Shown in pieces: positions 12,761-23,088 of a DNA stretch of 64,000 nucleotides. Position 1 is the first letter of the stretch. Each line of letters starts with the position of its first letter. The notes beneath the pieces were generated by a model. It was given only the letters and a program-made list of their open reading frames with translations, made no database searches and was not told where the DNA came from. The stretch covers positions 124,001 through 188,000 of the forward strand of contig NZ_JAHEPS010000006.1 in NCBI RefSeq assembly GCF_018596335.1, read 5' to 3'. Origin of the DNA: Shewanella jiangmenensis. GTDB lineage: Bacteria > Pseudomonadota > Gammaproteobacteria > Enterobacterales > Shewanellaceae. The translations under genes were made by a program, and so were the position numbers.

Positions 12761-12812
12761 AGCCTTTTTTTCAGTAGTAGCGATGCTTTAGATGCAGTTT
12801 TAGGGGGTGTTT

Positions 12813-15074
12813 ATGCTGAACAAAGATCTTGAAGTGACGTTGAATCTGGCGTTTCAGCAGGCAAGGGATGCCCGCCACGAGTACATGACCGTTGAGCATT
12901 TGCTGCTGGCGCTCATTGACAATCCCTCGGCACAGGATGCCTTGGTAGCCTGTGGCGCCGATATCGACAGACTCAGGGAAGAGGTCGCCACATTCATTTC
13001 TCAAACCACGCCTATCATTACCGATCCGAGTGATGACAGGGAAACCCAGCCGACTCTTGGCTTTCAGCGGGTATTGCAGCGGGCGGTGTTTCACGTGCAG
13101 TCTTCCGGGCGCAACGAAGTAACCGGCGCCAATGTGCTGGTGGCCATCTTCAGCGAGCAGGAATCACAGGCCGTGTATCTGCTGCGCCGAAGCGACATTA
13201 CCCGTCTCGATGTGGTCAATTATATTTCCCACGGCTTCTCCAAAAATGAAGATGCGCCGCAGGAATCCGAGCAGGAGCGTATCGAAGATAACTCCGAGCA
13301 GGCTGAAGAGCAGCGCAGCATGTTGTCGCAGTTTGCATCAAACCTTAATTTGCTGGCCGCCCAGGGGGTGATTGACCCGCTTATTGGCCGTGAAAACGAA
13401 ATTGAGCGCTCTATCCAAATTCTTTGCCGGCGGCGCAAAAACAACCCACTGCTGGTGGGTGAGGCCGGTGTCGGTAAAACCGCTATCGCTGAAGGGCTTG
13501 CGTACCGCATCGTCAATGACGAAGTGCCGGAGATCATGCGCGACGCCACAGTGTATTCCCTTGATTTAGGGGCGTTGCTTGCTGGCACCAAATACCGCGG
13601 CGATTTTGAAAAGCGGCTTAAGAGTTTGCTCAAAGAGCTTACCGCCGACAAGCACGCGATTCTCTTTATCGATGAAATTCATACCATTATCGGTGCAGGC
13701 GCTGCGTCCGGTGGGGTGATGGATGCATCAAACCTGCTTAAGCCACTGCTTTCAAGCGGTACATTGCGCTGCATGGGCTCGACCACCTTCCAGGAATATC
13801 AAAGCATATTCGAGAAGGACAGGGCACTTGCTCGCCGGTTCCAGAAAATCGACGTCAATGAACCTTCGGTCGCCGAAACCACCAAGATTTTGATGGGGCT
13901 TAAGAGCAAGTACGAAGAGCACCACGGCGTGCGTTACACCCAGGCAGCCCTTGCCAGCGCCGCCGAGCTCAGTGCCAAGCACATCAATGACCGCCATCTG
14001 CCGGACAAGGCCATCGACGTGATTGACGAAGCCGGTGCCCGTATGGCCATGTTGCCTGCGAGCAAACGCCGCAAGACCATAGGCCAGGCTGAAATCGAAA
14101 CCATCATCGCCAAGATAGCCCGCATTCCGGAAAAGTCGGTATCGACCACCGACAAAGAAATGCTTAAAAATCTTGAACGTAACCTCAAGATGGTGGTGTT
14201 TGGTCAGGATAAGGCGATTGAAGGCTTAAGCGCCGCCATTCGCCTGTCGCGCAGCGGTCTTGGCGCCGACAATAAGCCGGTGGGCAGTTTCCTGTTTGCC
14301 GGTCCAACAGGCGTGGGCAAAACCGAAGTCACCAATCAGCTTGCCAAGTGCCTGGGGCTTAAGCTGGTGCGTTTCGATATGTCCGAGTACATGGAGTCCC
14401 ATACCGTGTCGCGGCTGATTGGCGCGCCGCCGGGTTATGTGGGGTACGATCAGGGCGGTTTGCTCACGGATGCGGTGATAAAGCAGCCGCACTGCGTGGT
14501 GCTGCTCGATGAAATCGAAAAGGCACATCCTGATGTGTATAACCTGCTGCTGCAGGTGATGGATCACGGTACGCTTACTGACAACAATGGCCGCAAGGCG
14601 GATTTTCGCCATGTGACGCTGGTGATGACTACCAACGCCGGGGTGCAGGAAACCGTGCGTAAGTCCATTGGCTTTAAGCAGCAGGATCACAGCCACGATG
14701 CCATGTCGGAAATCAACCGGGTGTTCTCACCTGAGTTCCGCAACCGGCTCGATTCGATCATTTGGTTCAACCATCTGGATTTGACCATTATCGCCAAGGT
14801 GGTGGATAAGTTCCTGACCGAATTGCAGGCCCAGCTTGATGCCAAGCGGGTGACCCTGATGGTCAGTGACGAAGCCCGCACCTTGCTGGCCGAAAAAGGC
14901 TACGACAAGGCGATGGGCGCACGCCCAATGGCGCGGGTGGTGAAAGATCTGATCAAACGGCCACTGGCCGATGAAATCCTCTTTGGCGAACTTGAACATG
15001 GCGGTATTGCCCATGTGGATGCCAAAGACGGTGAAATCGTGATTAGTGCAGAAAAGCTGGAGAAGGTCACCTGA
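12813..15074 (+). CDS. clpA: ATP-dependent Clp protease unfoldase subunit ClpA
   Basis: Hexameric AAA+ unfoldase that feeds ClpP. The N-domain (residues 1-145) binds ClpS. The first AAA module has Walker A GEAGVGKT and the second GPTGVGKT, each followed by Walker B Asp-Glu (LFIDEIHT, VLLDEIEK). The 753-residue length fits E. coli ClpA (758). ATG 12813, preceded by AGGGGG, is chosen over GTG 12807. The stop codon lies inside a weak hairpin (GAAGGTCACC/GGTGGCCTTC), a possible terminator without a strong T run. Confidence 0.97.
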   Translation: MLNKDLEVTLNLAFQQARDARHEYMTVEHLLLALIDNPSAQDALVACGADIDRLREEVATFISQTTPIITDPSDDRETQPTLGFQRVLQRAVFHVQSSGRNEVTGANVLVAIFSEQESQAVYLLRRSDITRLDVVNYISHGFSKNEDAPQESEQERIEDNSEQAEEQRSMLSQFASNLNLLAAQGVIDPLIGRENEIERSIQILCRRRKNNPLLVGEAGVGKTAIAEGLAYRIVNDEVPEIMRDATVYSLDLGALLAGTKYRGDFEKRLKSLLKELTADKHAILFIDEIHTIIGAGAASGGVMDASNLLKPLLSSGTLRCMGSTTFQEYQSIFEKDRALARRFQKIDVNEPSVAETTKILMGLKSKYEEHHGVRYTQAALASAAELSAKHINDRHLPDKAIDVIDEAGARMAMLPASKRRKTIGQAEIETIIAKIARIPEKSVSTTDKEMLKNLERNLKMVVFGQDKAIEGLSAAIRLSRSGLGADNKPVGSFLFAGPTGVGKTEVTNQLAKCLGLKLVRFDMSEYMESHTVSRLIGAPPGYVGYDQGGLLTDAVIKQPHCVVLLDEIEKAHPDVYNLLLQVMDHGTLTDNNGRKADFRHVTLVMTTNAGVQETVRKSIGFKQQDHSHDAMSEINRVFSPEFRNRLDSIIWFNHLDLTIIAKVVDKFLTELQAQLDAKRVTLMVSDEARTLLAEKGYDKAMGARPMARVVKDLIKRPLADEILFGELEHGGIAHVDAKDGEIVISAEKLEKVT

Positions 15075-15120
15075 GGTGGCCTTCCTCTTTGCCAAGTTGA
15101 TCCATTAATCGATTAGGCGC

Positions 15121-15176
15121 TGCTCTTTTCTACGTGCTCTTTTCTAGGTGCTCTGTCCTGGGTGCTGTGTCCTGGA
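15121..15176. repeat. four degenerate 14-nt tandem repeats downstream of clpA
   Basis: Units TGCTCTTTTCTACG, TGCTCTTTTCTAGG, TGCTCTGTCCTGGG and TGCTGTGTCCTGGA run head to tail. Not coding; the unit is not a multiple of three. Confidence 0.8.
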
Positions 15177-15232
15177 AGCTATGTCATAAATCATCAGTCA
15201 CACAATATTTGTCTTACAAAATCAGACAAACA

Positions 15233-15257
15233 AAAAACCCGGCTTGGCCGGGTTTTT
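15233..15257 (-). terminator. terminator of infA
   Basis: CCCGGC (15238-15243) / GCCGGG (15247-15252) with A and T runs either side, just after the infA stop codon. Symmetric, so it may also stop rightward transcription from clpA. Confidence 0.9.
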
Positions 15258-15274
15258 GATGATGACGATCAGGA

Positions 15275-15508
<234 letters not shown>

Positions 15509-15603
15509 TTAGCCTTCAAATATGAAAAACGGGCGTATCATGCCCCAAATCGGCCTGAGTGTAAAGGGGACGGCCATAATCAAAGTAACTGAAAATCTGT
15601 GGT

Positions 15604-16317
15604 TCAGCTGTCAATGTCGCGGCTTAGCTGCCAACCCTGGGGGGTGAGGATCTGGTAGGGGCGGTAGAGCCGCTTGTAACACATTTTGCGGTTTTCATCG
15701 ATTTGATAGCCAAGGTACAGCTGCTCTTTACCAAGCGTTGCCGCCAGTTGCAGCTGAGTCAGGATAAGTTGGCTGCCAAGGGAGCGATGCTCAAATTCAG
15801 GGTCAAAAAAACTGTAAATAGCAGAAAGACTTGTGGGCAATACATCGGTTACGGCTACCGCAAGCAGTTGGCCATTGAGCCTAAGCTCAACAAAGGCCGG
15901 CGGCGACCAATGGCACTGCACAAAATGTTCATACTGGCCAAGGCTTGGCGGAAACATCGGGCCATCGGCATGGCGAAGATTGATGTACTTTTCATACAAG
16001 GCGTAGTGCTCAGGGCTGCTTTGCTCAGTCCAGTGCACGGTCAAATCGTTGTTTTTGCTCAGGGTGCGTTTTTGACGCTTCGACGGGCTAAAGCTTTTAA
16101 CCGGAACCCGCAGTGCCTGACAGGCGGTACAGCTTGGGCAGCGGGGCTTGTAGATAGCTTCGCCGCTGCGTCTGAACCCAAGTTGCAGCAGCCGCTCAAA
16201 CAGCAGGCTGTCCAGAAACGGCTCCTGAATAATCAGCAGCTGCTCTTGGCGCCCTTCAAGGTAACTGCAGGGAAACAGCTGGCTTATCCCTACGCTGACG
16301 TGGGTACTATTGTCCAA
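15604..16317 (-). CDS. bpt: aspartate/glutamate leucyltransferase (Bpt/Ate family)
   Basis: Transfers an aminoacyl group from tRNA to proteins with N-terminal acidic residues, making them ClpS/ClpAP substrates; characterised bacterial Bpt uses Leu-tRNA. The N-domain has paired cysteines ([18 protein letters not shown]) and the C-terminal GNAT-like domain includes [12 protein letters not shown] and [13 protein letters not shown] chose TTG 16317: GGGAG lies 10 nt upstream, the length (237) fits the family, and it overlaps the aat end by 11 nt. ATG 16350 would add 11 residues. Translationally coupled to aat. Confidence 0.9.
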   Translation of the reverse strand: MDNSTHVSVGISQLFPCSYLEGRQEQLLIIQEPFLDSLLFERLLQLGFRRSGEAIYKPRCPSCTACQALRVPVKSFSPSKRQKRTLSKNNDLTVHWTEQSSPEHYALYEKYINLRHADGPMFPPSLGQYEHFVQCHWSPPAFVELRLNGQLLAVAVTDVLPTSLSAIYSFFDPEFEHRSLGSQLILTQLQLAATLGKEQLYLGYQIDENRKMCYKRLYRPYQILTPQGWQLSRDIDS

Positions 16318-17017
16318 TCGATAACTCCCGTGGCTGCCAGCAAAGTTCACTCACCTTACCATCACGCAGCGCCTTGAGATGGCCAAGAAAGGTGCTTCGA
16401 GGTATTTCCAGGGCACCTAGGCTTTTCAGGTGAGGGTTCATGACCTGGGCATCGAGCAGCTTATAGCCGCTGGCTGACAGATGCTGATGCAGTGCCCACA
16501 TGGCGATTTTGGAGGCGTCGGTTTCGCGGTGAAACATAGACTCACCGCAAAATACCTGTCCGACAGACATGCCATAAAGACCGCCGACCAGCCGCTCGCC
16601 CAGCCAGACTTCGACTGAGTGCGCATGCCCGAGGCTGTGCATTTCAAGGTAGGCGAGCTGAATTTCCTGAGTTATCCAGGTGCCTTGCTGTTTGCTGCGC
16701 GGCTGGGCGCAGCCGGCCATGACGTCGGCAAAGGCATGATTGAGCGTGATGCGCCAGCGCTGTTTACGCAGGCTCTTTTTAAGGCTCTGACTGATGTAAA
16801 GCTCGCCCGGAATAAACACGGCGCGGGGATCCGGCGACCACCACAAAATGGGATCGTCGGCGTTAAACCAGGGGAAAATCCCATCGTAATAGGCCGCTAG
16901 CAGCCGTTTGGGGTGCAGAGAGCCGCCAATGGCAAGCAGGCCATTGGGGTCGCTCAGTGCAAGCTCGGGCGATGGGAATCGCATCTGCTCATCATCAATA
17001 AAAGACAGGCCGCTCAC
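16307..17017 (-). CDS. aat: leucyl/phenylalanyl-tRNA--protein transferase
   Basis: Adds Leu or Phe to N-terminal Lys/Arg of proteins, generating primary N-degrons for ClpS. The 236-residue protein has the family signature from FPSPELAL through NGLLAIGG, the core GIFPWF and [12 protein letters not shown], and the GNAT-fold region [17 protein letters not shown]. The start is GTG 17017 without an obvious ribosome-binding site. With bpt immediately downstream and clpS-clpA 1.5 kb away, the whole cytoplasmic N-degron pathway is clustered here. Confidence 0.95.
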   Translation of the reverse strand: MSGLSFIDDEQMRFPSPELALSDPNGLLAIGGSLHPKRLLAAYYDGIFPWFNADDPILWWSPDPRAVFIPGELYISQSLKKSLRKQRWRITLNHAFADVMAGCAQPRSKQQGTWITQEIQLAYLEMHSLGHAHSVEVWLGERLVGGLYGMSVGQVFCGESMFHRETDASKIAMWALHQHLSASGYKLLDAQVMNPHLKSLGALEIPRSTFLGHLKALRDGKVSELCWQPRELSIGQ

Positions 17018-17068
17018 AAACGAGTACTATCAGAGGGATGTTATTAATAAAGTAGCGGATCTTGCATT

Positions 17069-17536
17069 ATGTGGAAACCGGCACTCGTCTGTCTGATGCT
17101 TTTGCCAGCATATTTTACCCCGTCATCACAGGCGGCTTATGAACGAAATCAAGCGGTTCCTGTTGAGAAAGTGCTGTATGGCGACGTGGTATCGGTGCGC
17201 CGCATTACCGAGCAGGAATTGGTAGAAGACCGCCATCAGGGCTGGCGCACCTTTGGTGGTGCCTTACTGGGTGGTGTGATTGGTCATCAGTTTGGTGGTG
17301 GCAGCGGTCAGGATGTGGCCACTGTACTTGGCGCTCTGGCTGGCGGCGCGCTCGCCCACCGGGCCGGGGGCGACTATTACCGTGAGTATTCGTTGGTTGA
17401 ACTGATGATCCGTCAGGAAGACGGCACCCAGGTTATGGTGCTGCAGGATGAAGATCCCCGCATGGCGTTTCAAAGCGGTGATGAGGTGCGGGTGGTGTAT
17501 CTGGTTGGCTCGGTAAGGGTTGATAAGGCCATGTAA
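17069..17536 (+). CDS. glycine-zipper envelope protein
   Basis: A 155-residue exported protein. Residues 1-22 form a signal peptide ending in SSQAA, without a lipobox cysteine. Residues ~68-95 carry two hydrophobic glycine-zipper helices (GGALLGGVIGHQFGGG and VLGALAGGALAHRAGG), the 2TM glycine-zipper pattern of the 17-kDa antigen/SlyB group. The C-terminal ~45 residues look like a small beta domain. Such proteins sit in the outer membrane or periplasm and affect envelope integrity; the specific role is unknown. Divergent from aat. Confidence 0.8.
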   Translation: MWKPALVCLMLLPAYFTPSSQAAYERNQAVPVEKVLYGDVVSVRRITEQELVEDRHQGWRTFGGALLGGVIGHQFGGGSGQDVATVLGALAGGALAHRAGGDYYREYSLVELMIRQEDGTQVMVLQDEDPRMAFQSGDEVRVVYLVGSVRVDKAM

Positions 17537-17695
17537 TGCTTCGCAAAGCATGTTCGCACTTACACACGTATGCACTGACGCCCGCTGATGCGGGCGTTTG
17601 CCTATGTAGCGCATGGCTTTGGATTGACCACGCCCGGCAAGCGGGTACACTGTCGCTATTAAGTGATTGGTTTGCTTACATCATCGGGAGAACTC

Positions 17696-18445
17696 ATGGA
17701 ACGCGCAGCGCTGAGTCACTATTTGGCTGAGTTTTTACAAACCGGCCGTTTCAAGGATTACGCCCCTAATGGCTTGCAGGTTGAAGGGCGCAATGACATA
17801 CGTACCATAGTGACGGGCGTTACCGCCTGTCAGGCCCTGATTGACAAAGCGGTCGAACTGAACGCCGATGCGATTTTGGTTCACCACGGTTTTTTCTGGA
17901 AAAATGAGCCGGATGTCCTGGTCGGTATGAAGCAGAGGCGGATTAAAACGCTGCTTGGCAACGACATTAATCTCTTTGGCTATCATTTGCCGCTGGATGC
18001 GCATCCCGTGGTCGGCAACAACGCCACCCTGGGGCGTCGCCTTGGTATTCTGGACGCTGAAGCCCACGAATCACTCGGTGACGGCCTCTTGTGGTGGGGT
18101 AACACCGAGGCACCGCTGAGCGGTGATGCCTTCAGTGGCCTGCTTGAGCGGGTGCTTGGCCGCAAGCCGCTGCATATCGGCGCGGATAAGCCCATTCACC
18201 GCATCGCCTGGTGCACCGGCGGTGCGCAGGACTATATCGACATGGCGGTGGCACTCGGAGTGGACGCTTTTATCAGCGGCGAAGTGTCGGAGCGTACTTT
18301 CCACAGTGCGACTGAGCAGGGCATTCACTATTTTGCCGCTGGTCACCACGCTACTGAGCGTTATGGCATTGAGGCTTTAGGTGAGCACCTGCGCCGGGAG
18401 TTTGGTCTGAACCACCATTTCGTGGATATCGAAAATCCGGTTTAA
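17696..18445 (+). CDS. Nif3-like dinuclear metal-centre protein (YbgI)
   Basis: A 249-residue member of the Nif3/YbgI family. Conserved metal ligands are visible in ILVHHGFFWKNE near residue 65 and in the C-terminal FAAGHHATERYGIEALGEHL. YbgI proteins form toroidal hexamers with two metal ions per subunit. GTP cyclohydrolase-like or hydrolase activities have been proposed, but the cellular role is uncertain. ATG 17696 is preceded by CGGGAG; the frame is open 33 nt further upstream without a better start. A two-way terminator follows. Confidence 0.9.
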   Translation: MERAALSHYLAEFLQTGRFKDYAPNGLQVEGRNDIRTIVTGVTACQALIDKAVELNADAILVHHGFFWKNEPDVLVGMKQRRIKTLLGNDINLFGYHLPLDAHPVVGNNATLGRRLGILDAEAHESLGDGLLWWGNTEAPLSGDAFSGLLERVLGRKPLHIGADKPIHRIAWCTGGAQDYIDMAVALGVDAFISGEVSERTFHSATEQGIHYFAAGHHATERYGIEALGEHLRREFGLNHHFVDIENPV

Positions 18446-18474
18446 CCGCTTAACCCACTGGGTGCAACAGTACA

Positions 18475-18503
18475 CAAAAAAGGCCGCAATCGCGGCCTTT
18501 TTG
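18475..18503. terminator. two-way terminator between nif3-like gene and metG
   Basis: AGGCCGC (18481-18487) / GCGGCCT (18492-18498), loop AATC, with A6 before and T5 after. Between convergent genes. Confidence 0.92.
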
Positions 18504-18514
18504 ATGACTCGGGT

Positions 18515-20542
18515 TTATTTCACCCGCATGCCTGGCTTGGCGCCTTCATGGGGCTCCAGCACAAACAGGTCTTTACCGCCCGGGCCTGCGGCCAGCACCA
18601 TGCCTTCGGACATGCCAAAGCGCATCTTGCGCGGCGCGAGGTTCGCTACCATCACGGTGAGCTTGCCTTCCAAATCCTCGGGGTTGTAAGCAGACTTAAT
18701 GCCGGCAAACACCTGACGCACTTCACCGCCAATATCCAGCTGCAATTTCAGCAGTTTATCGGCTTCTGGCACGGCTTCGGCCTTTTTAATCAGTGCTACG
18801 CGCAAATCGATTTTGGCGAAGTCTTCATAGCTGATGGTTGGGCTGATGGGGTCATCGGCCAGCGGGCCTGCTTTAACTGGCTCTGCAGTGGCTTGCAGGT
18901 TTTCCTTGGAGGCCTCCACCATGGCGGCGACCTTGTCGAGTTCAACCCGCTGCATCATGGGCTTGAATTCGGCGATTTCATGGCCGCTCAAATCAGCACT
19001 CAGGCCATCCCAGGTGAGTTCCATCTTGAAGAAGGCTTCCACGTCTTTGGCAAGGCGCGGCAGCACTGGCTTTAAGTAGGTGACCAGAATGCGGAACAGG
19101 TTCAGGGCGTTAGAGCACACCTGATGGGCCTCTTCCTGCTTGTCGTCCTGTTTCACCAGCTGCCATGGCGCTGCATCGGCCACAAAGCCGTTGGCGATGT
19201 CGGCCAGTGCCATGATTTCACGCATGGCTTTGCCGTATTCGCGGGTCTCAAACAGCTCGGCAATCAGGTCCTGCTTGGCAAGGAAGCTGTCAATCAGGCT
19301 CTTGTCCGCTACAGTGGCGAGCTTGCCATCGAAGCGCTTGGTGATAAAGCCTGCGGTGCGTGAGGCGAGGTTAACAAGCTTACCCACCAGATCTGAGTTC
19401 ACCCGCTGGGCAAAGTCTTCGAGGTTTAAATCCAGATCGTCAATACGGGCGCTGAGTTTGGCGGCGTAGTAGTAACGCAGATACTCAGGATCCAGATGAT
19501 CAAGGTAGGTGCGGGCCTTGATAAAGGTGCCCTTGGACTTGGACATCTTGGCGCCGTTGACCGTCACATAACCGTGGGCGTAAACGCTGCTTGGCTGGCG
19601 GTAACCGGCGCCGTGCAGCATGGCGGGCCAGAACAGGCTGTGGAAATAAACGATGTCCTTGCCGATAAAATGATACACCTCGGCGCTGGAATCTTTGGCC
19701 CAGAACTCATCAAAATTGATGTTGCCGCGTTTGTCGCAGAAGTTTTTGAACGAGCCCATGTAGCCGATAGGGGCATCGAGCCACACATAGAAATACTTGC
19801 CCGGCGCATCGGGGATCTCAAAGCCGAAGTAAGGTGCGTCGCGGGTGATGTCCCACTGTTGCAGGCCTTGCTCGAACCACTCGTCCAGCTTGTTGGCCAT
19901 TTCGGATTGCAGCGCGCCGGAGCGCGTCCACTCTTTGAGCATGCCTTCAAAGGCGGGCAGGTCGAAGAAGAAGTGCTCGGTGTCTTTCATCACCGGCGTG
20001 GCGCCACTCACCGCAGAGCGTGGGTTAATCAGCTCGGTTGGGCTGTAGGTCGCGCCGCAGCTGTCACAGTTGTCGCCGTACTGATCTTCAGACTTACACT
20101 TGGGGCAGGTGCCTTTTACGAAGCGGTCTGGCAGGAACATCGACTTTTCAGGGTCGAACAGCTGGGAGATGGTCTTGCTCTTGATATAGCCGCCGTCACG
20201 CAGCTTGAGGTAAATCTCGCTCGCCAGTGCGCGGTTTTCGTCACTGTGGGTGCTGTGGTAGTTGTCAAACGCCACTTTGAAGTCGGCAAAATCCTGCTGA
20301 TGCTCAACGTTAACCTTGGCAATCATCTCTTCGGGTGCCATGCCAAGTTGCTGCGCCTTGAGCATGATAGGTGTGCCGTGGGCGTCATCGGCACAAATGT
20401 AGTGGCACTCGTGGCCGCGCATTTTTTGAAAACGCGACCAGATATCGGTCTGAATGTACTCCAGCATATGCCCCAGATGAATTGGGCCATTGGCATAGGG
20501 CAGGGCGCTGGTGACAAGGATTTTACGTTGTGAATTTGCCAT
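18515..20542 (-). CDS. metG: methionyl-tRNA synthetase
   Basis: Class I synthetase, 675 residues. The HIGH motif is HLGH (22-25) and KMSKS occurs near residue 335. The zinc knuckle of the connective domain has [11 protein letters not shown] followed by DNCDSCGA. The C-terminal ~110 residues (from [20 protein letters not shown]) are the Trbp111-like tRNA-binding and dimerisation domain, as in E. coli MetG. It is divergent from mrp, the same arrangement as in E. coli. Confidence 0.98.
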   Translation of the reverse strand: MANSQRKILVTSALPYANGPIHLGHMLEYIQTDIWSRFQKMRGHECHYICADDAHGTPIMLKAQQLGMAPEEMIAKVNVEHQQDFADFKVAFDNYHSTHSDENRALASEIYLKLRDGGYIKSKTISQLFDPEKSMFLPDRFVKGTCPKCKSEDQYGDNCDSCGATYSPTELINPRSAVSGATPVMKDTEHFFFDLPAFEGMLKEWTRSGALQSEMANKLDEWFEQGLQQWDITRDAPYFGFEIPDAPGKYFYVWLDAPIGYMGSFKNFCDKRGNINFDEFWAKDSSAEVYHFIGKDIVYFHSLFWPAMLHGAGYRQPSSVYAHGYVTVNGAKMSKSKGTFIKARTYLDHLDPEYLRYYYAAKLSARIDDLDLNLEDFAQRVNSDLVGKLVNLASRTAGFITKRFDGKLATVADKSLIDSFLAKQDLIAELFETREYGKAMREIMALADIANGFVADAAPWQLVKQDDKQEEAHQVCSNALNLFRILVTYLKPVLPRLAKDVEAFFKMELTWDGLSADLSGHEIAEFKPMMQRVELDKVAAMVEASKENLQATAEPVKAGPLADDPISPTISYEDFAKIDLRVALIKKAEAVPEADKLLKLQLDIGGEVRQVFAGIKSAYNPEDLEGKLTVMVANLAPRKMRFGMSEGMVLAAGPGGKDLFVLEPHEGAKPGMRVK

Positions 20543-20703
20543 CTTTACTCAAAATCGTGTTGGTCCCGGAATAATTGGCTTAGATACTAACCGATGCGCG
20601 CGTCATTTTCACCAAAAGCCTGTGCAATTGAGCTATTTGTGCACGCATCTTTTGGGCAATATCTGATACACTTGGGCAAATTTTTTCAGGGGGAAAGTCA
20701 TTG

Positions 20704-21816
20704 ATGTTGTCGTCCCGGAACTATCAGTTACCAGAGCCGCTGCTCTCATCTGTACTTGCGATATTGGATGCCCATATTGAACCCAGGCTGCAGCAGGGGC
20801 TCGTCAGCGCCGGTATGGTAAGCAAGCTTGGCCTTAAGGGCCGCCGGCTGGAGCTTGGTTTGGTGTATCCCTACCCGTGTCAGAGCAGCTACAAAGACAC
20901 AGTGATGACCCTGACCAGAGCGCTGGCTACGCTGGATGCCATTGATGAAGTCGAGTGTGAAATCGACCTGCAGGTGCCGGTAAACACCGGCAGCACCAAT
21001 ACCGCCGCCATTCCCAATGTGAAAAACGTGATTGCGGTGGCGTCCGGCAAGGGCGGGGTGGGCAAATCCACTACCGCAGTCAATCTGGCGCTGGCGCTCG
21101 CCGCCGAAGGTGCCAATGTTGGTATTCTCGATGCCGACATTTATGGCCCCTCTGTGCCTGTGATGCTCGGCATTGCCGATTTCAAACCAGTATCGCCGGA
21201 TGGCAAGATGATGACCGCCGCCAAGGTGCACGGCATTGCCGCCCAGAGTATCGGTTTTATTCTCGCCGATGAGCAGGCCGCGGTGTGGCGCGGGCCTATG
21301 GCCGCCGGTGCGCTGGTACAGCTTATTAACGAAACCAGCTGGCCTGAGCTTGATTATCTGGTGGTGGACATGCCGCCCGGCACAGGTGACATTCAGCTCA
21401 CCCTGTCGCAAAAGGTGCCGGTAAGCGGCGCTGTGGTGGTGACCACACCGCAGGATATCGCGACCCTGGATGCCAAAAAGGGCATCACTCTGTTTAATAA
21501 AGTGAATATCCCGGTGCTTGGCATCGTGGAGAACATGAGTTTCCATTTGTGCCCCAATTGCGGGTACAAAGAGCACCCCTTTGGTACCCATGGCGGCAGC
21601 AATATTGCCGAGCGCTATGCCGTGCCGCTGCTTGGTGAGCTGCCGCTCAACATCAGTATCAGGGAAGGCATGGACAAAGGCTTACCCTCAGTGGTGGCCG
21701 AGCCTTCGGGTGATATCGCCGCGATTTACCGGGAAATCGCATGCAAAGTGGGTGCAAGTCTTGCGAAAACCAAGCCCCAGACCGGTGTTTCCATCAGCAT
21801 TTCCGACGACGAGTAA
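20704..21816 (+). CDS. mrp: iron-sulfur cluster carrier ATPase Mrp/ApbC
   Basis: P-loop NTPase of the Mrp/Nbp35 group that delivers Fe-S clusters to apoproteins. An N-terminal DUF59-like domain (residues 1-95) is followed by the deviant Walker [10 protein letters not shown] (115-123) and a C-terminal CPNC pair near residue 280 that would bridge a cluster between subunits. AGGGGGA precedes ATG 20704; a TTG directly before it is less likely. A 14-nt gap separates it from udk, so the genes may be cotranscribed. Confidence 0.95.
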   Translation: MLSSRNYQLPEPLLSSVLAILDAHIEPRLQQGLVSAGMVSKLGLKGRRLELGLVYPYPCQSSYKDTVMTLTRALATLDAIDEVECEIDLQVPVNTGSTNTAAIPNVKNVIAVASGKGGVGKSTTAVNLALALAAEGANVGILDADIYGPSVPVMLGIADFKPVSPDGKMMTAAKVHGIAAQSIGFILADEQAAVWRGPMAAGALVQLINETSWPELDYLVVDMPPGTGDIQLTLSQKVPVSGAVVVTTPQDIATLDAKKGITLFNKVNIPVLGIVENMSFHLCPNCGYKEHPFGTHGGSNIAERYAVPLLGELPLNISIREGMDKGLPSVVAEPSGDIAAIYREIACKVGASLAKTKPQTGVSISISDDE

Positions 21817-21830
21817 AAGGTTTTAAGTAT

Positions 21831-22469
21831 ATGAATTCACAGCAATGTGTCATTATTGGTATTGCAGGGGCCAGTGCATCAGGCAAGAGCCTTATCGCCA
21901 AGACCATATATGAGGAATTGTGCCGGGATCTGGGAACGGATCAGATAGGAGTTATCGCAGAAGACGCCTATTACCGCGACCAGAGTCATCTGTCCATGGA
22001 AGAGCGGGTAAAGACCAACTACGACCACCCTAAAGCCATGGATCATGAGCTCCTTGCACAGCACTTGCTGACATTAAAGGATGGCGGCTCGGTGGAGATC
22101 CCGGTGTACAGCTACACAGAGCACACGCGCATGAGCGAAACCCGGGTGATGACGCCGAAAAAAGTCATTATTCTGGAAGGGATTTTGCTGCTCACCGATC
22201 CTAAGCTGCGTGAACTGATGGACGCCTCGGTGTTTATGGACACGCCGCTGGACATCTGTTTCCTGCGCCGCCTGACCCGCGATGTGGCCGAGCGCGGCCG
22301 CACCATGGAGTCGGTAATCAGCCAGTACCAAAAAACCGTGCGGCCGATGTTTTTACAGTTTATTGAACCGTCAAAACAGTATGCCGACATTATCGTGCCC
22401 CGTGGCGGTAAAAACCGTATTGCCACCGATATCCTTAAGGCGCGAATTCAGCACCTGCTCGCCAAATAA
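21831..22469 (+). CDS. udk: uridine kinase
   Basis: Phosphorylates uridine and cytidine using GTP/ATP in pyrimidine salvage. The 212-residue protein has P-loop GASASGKS (residues 13-20), the substrate segment [11 protein letters not shown], and the lid region [18 protein letters not shown]. The open frame reaches back into mrp, but ATG 21831 gives the standard family N-terminus. It lies between mrp and dcd, both on the same strand with short gaps; mrp-udk-dcd is a common gammaproteobacterial order. Confidence 0.96.
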   Translation: MNSQQCVIIGIAGASASGKSLIAKTIYEELCRDLGTDQIGVIAEDAYYRDQSHLSMEERVKTNYDHPKAMDHELLAQHLLTLKDGGSVEIPVYSYTEHTRMSETRVMTPKKVIILEGILLLTDPKLRELMDASVFMDTPLDICFLRRLTRDVAERGRTMESVISQYQKTVRPMFLQFIEPSKQYADIIVPRGGKNRIATDILKARIQHLLAK

Positions 22470-22498
22470 CAAACACAATTCAGGGAGATAAAGGCAAG

Positions 22499-23083
22499 AT
22501 GCGATTAACTGACATAGAAATTGAACAGGCGCTCGATGAAGGCAAAATCGTCATCGACCCGCGGCCAAGCAATGATGCCATCAGCGGCGTCAGCGTGGAT
22601 GTGCGTCTTGGTAACCAGTTTCGGGTGTTTCAGGATCACACCGCGCCCTTTATCGACTTAAGTGGCCCAAGCATTGAGGTGCAGGCGGCGCTCGACCGGG
22701 TGATGAGCGATAAAATCGACATCAAAGACGGCGACGCGTTCTTTTTGCACCCGGGCGAACTGGCGCTTGCCGTCACCCTTGAAAGTGTGACTTTGCCGCC
22801 GGATATCGTTGGCTGGCTCGATGGCCGCTCGTCACTGGCCCGTTTGGGGCTGATGGTGCACGTGACCGCGCACCGTATCGATCCGGGCTGGCAGGGTAAG
22901 ATTGTGCTTGAGTTTTACAATAGCGGTAAGCTGCCACTGGCGCTGCGCCCGGGTATGACCATTGGCGCGCTTAACTTTGAGCGCCTCAGCGGCCCAGTAG
23001 CGCGTCCGTACAACACCCGCAAAAACGCCAAGTACAAAGATCAGCAGGAAGCGGTGGCAAGCCGCATCAGTCAGGACAGCTAA
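22499..23083 (+). CDS. dcd: dCTP deaminase
   Basis: Deaminates dCTP to dUTP for dTMP synthesis. The 194-residue protein has the homotrimer active-site segment [21 protein letters not shown] (in two parts: HRIDPGWQG and VLEFYN with the catalytic Glu) and the substrate contact [23 protein letters not shown] precedes ATG 22499. Just 5 nt separate its stop from the next start (pabC), so udk-dcd-pabC may be one transcript. Confidence 0.97.
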   Translation: MRLTDIEIEQALDEGKIVIDPRPSNDAISGVSVDVRLGNQFRVFQDHTAPFIDLSGPSIEVQAALDRVMSDKIDIKDGDAFFLHPGELALAVTLESVTLPPDIVGWLDGRSSLARLGLMVHVTAHRIDPGWQGKIVLEFYNSGKLPLALRPGMTIGALNFERLSGPVARPYNTRKNAKYKDQQEAVASRISQDS

Positions 23084-23088
23084 GCTGC

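Noticed and set aside
19496..20533. 345-codon open frame antisense to metG
   Set aside because: Mirror of metG codons; product has no recognisable features.
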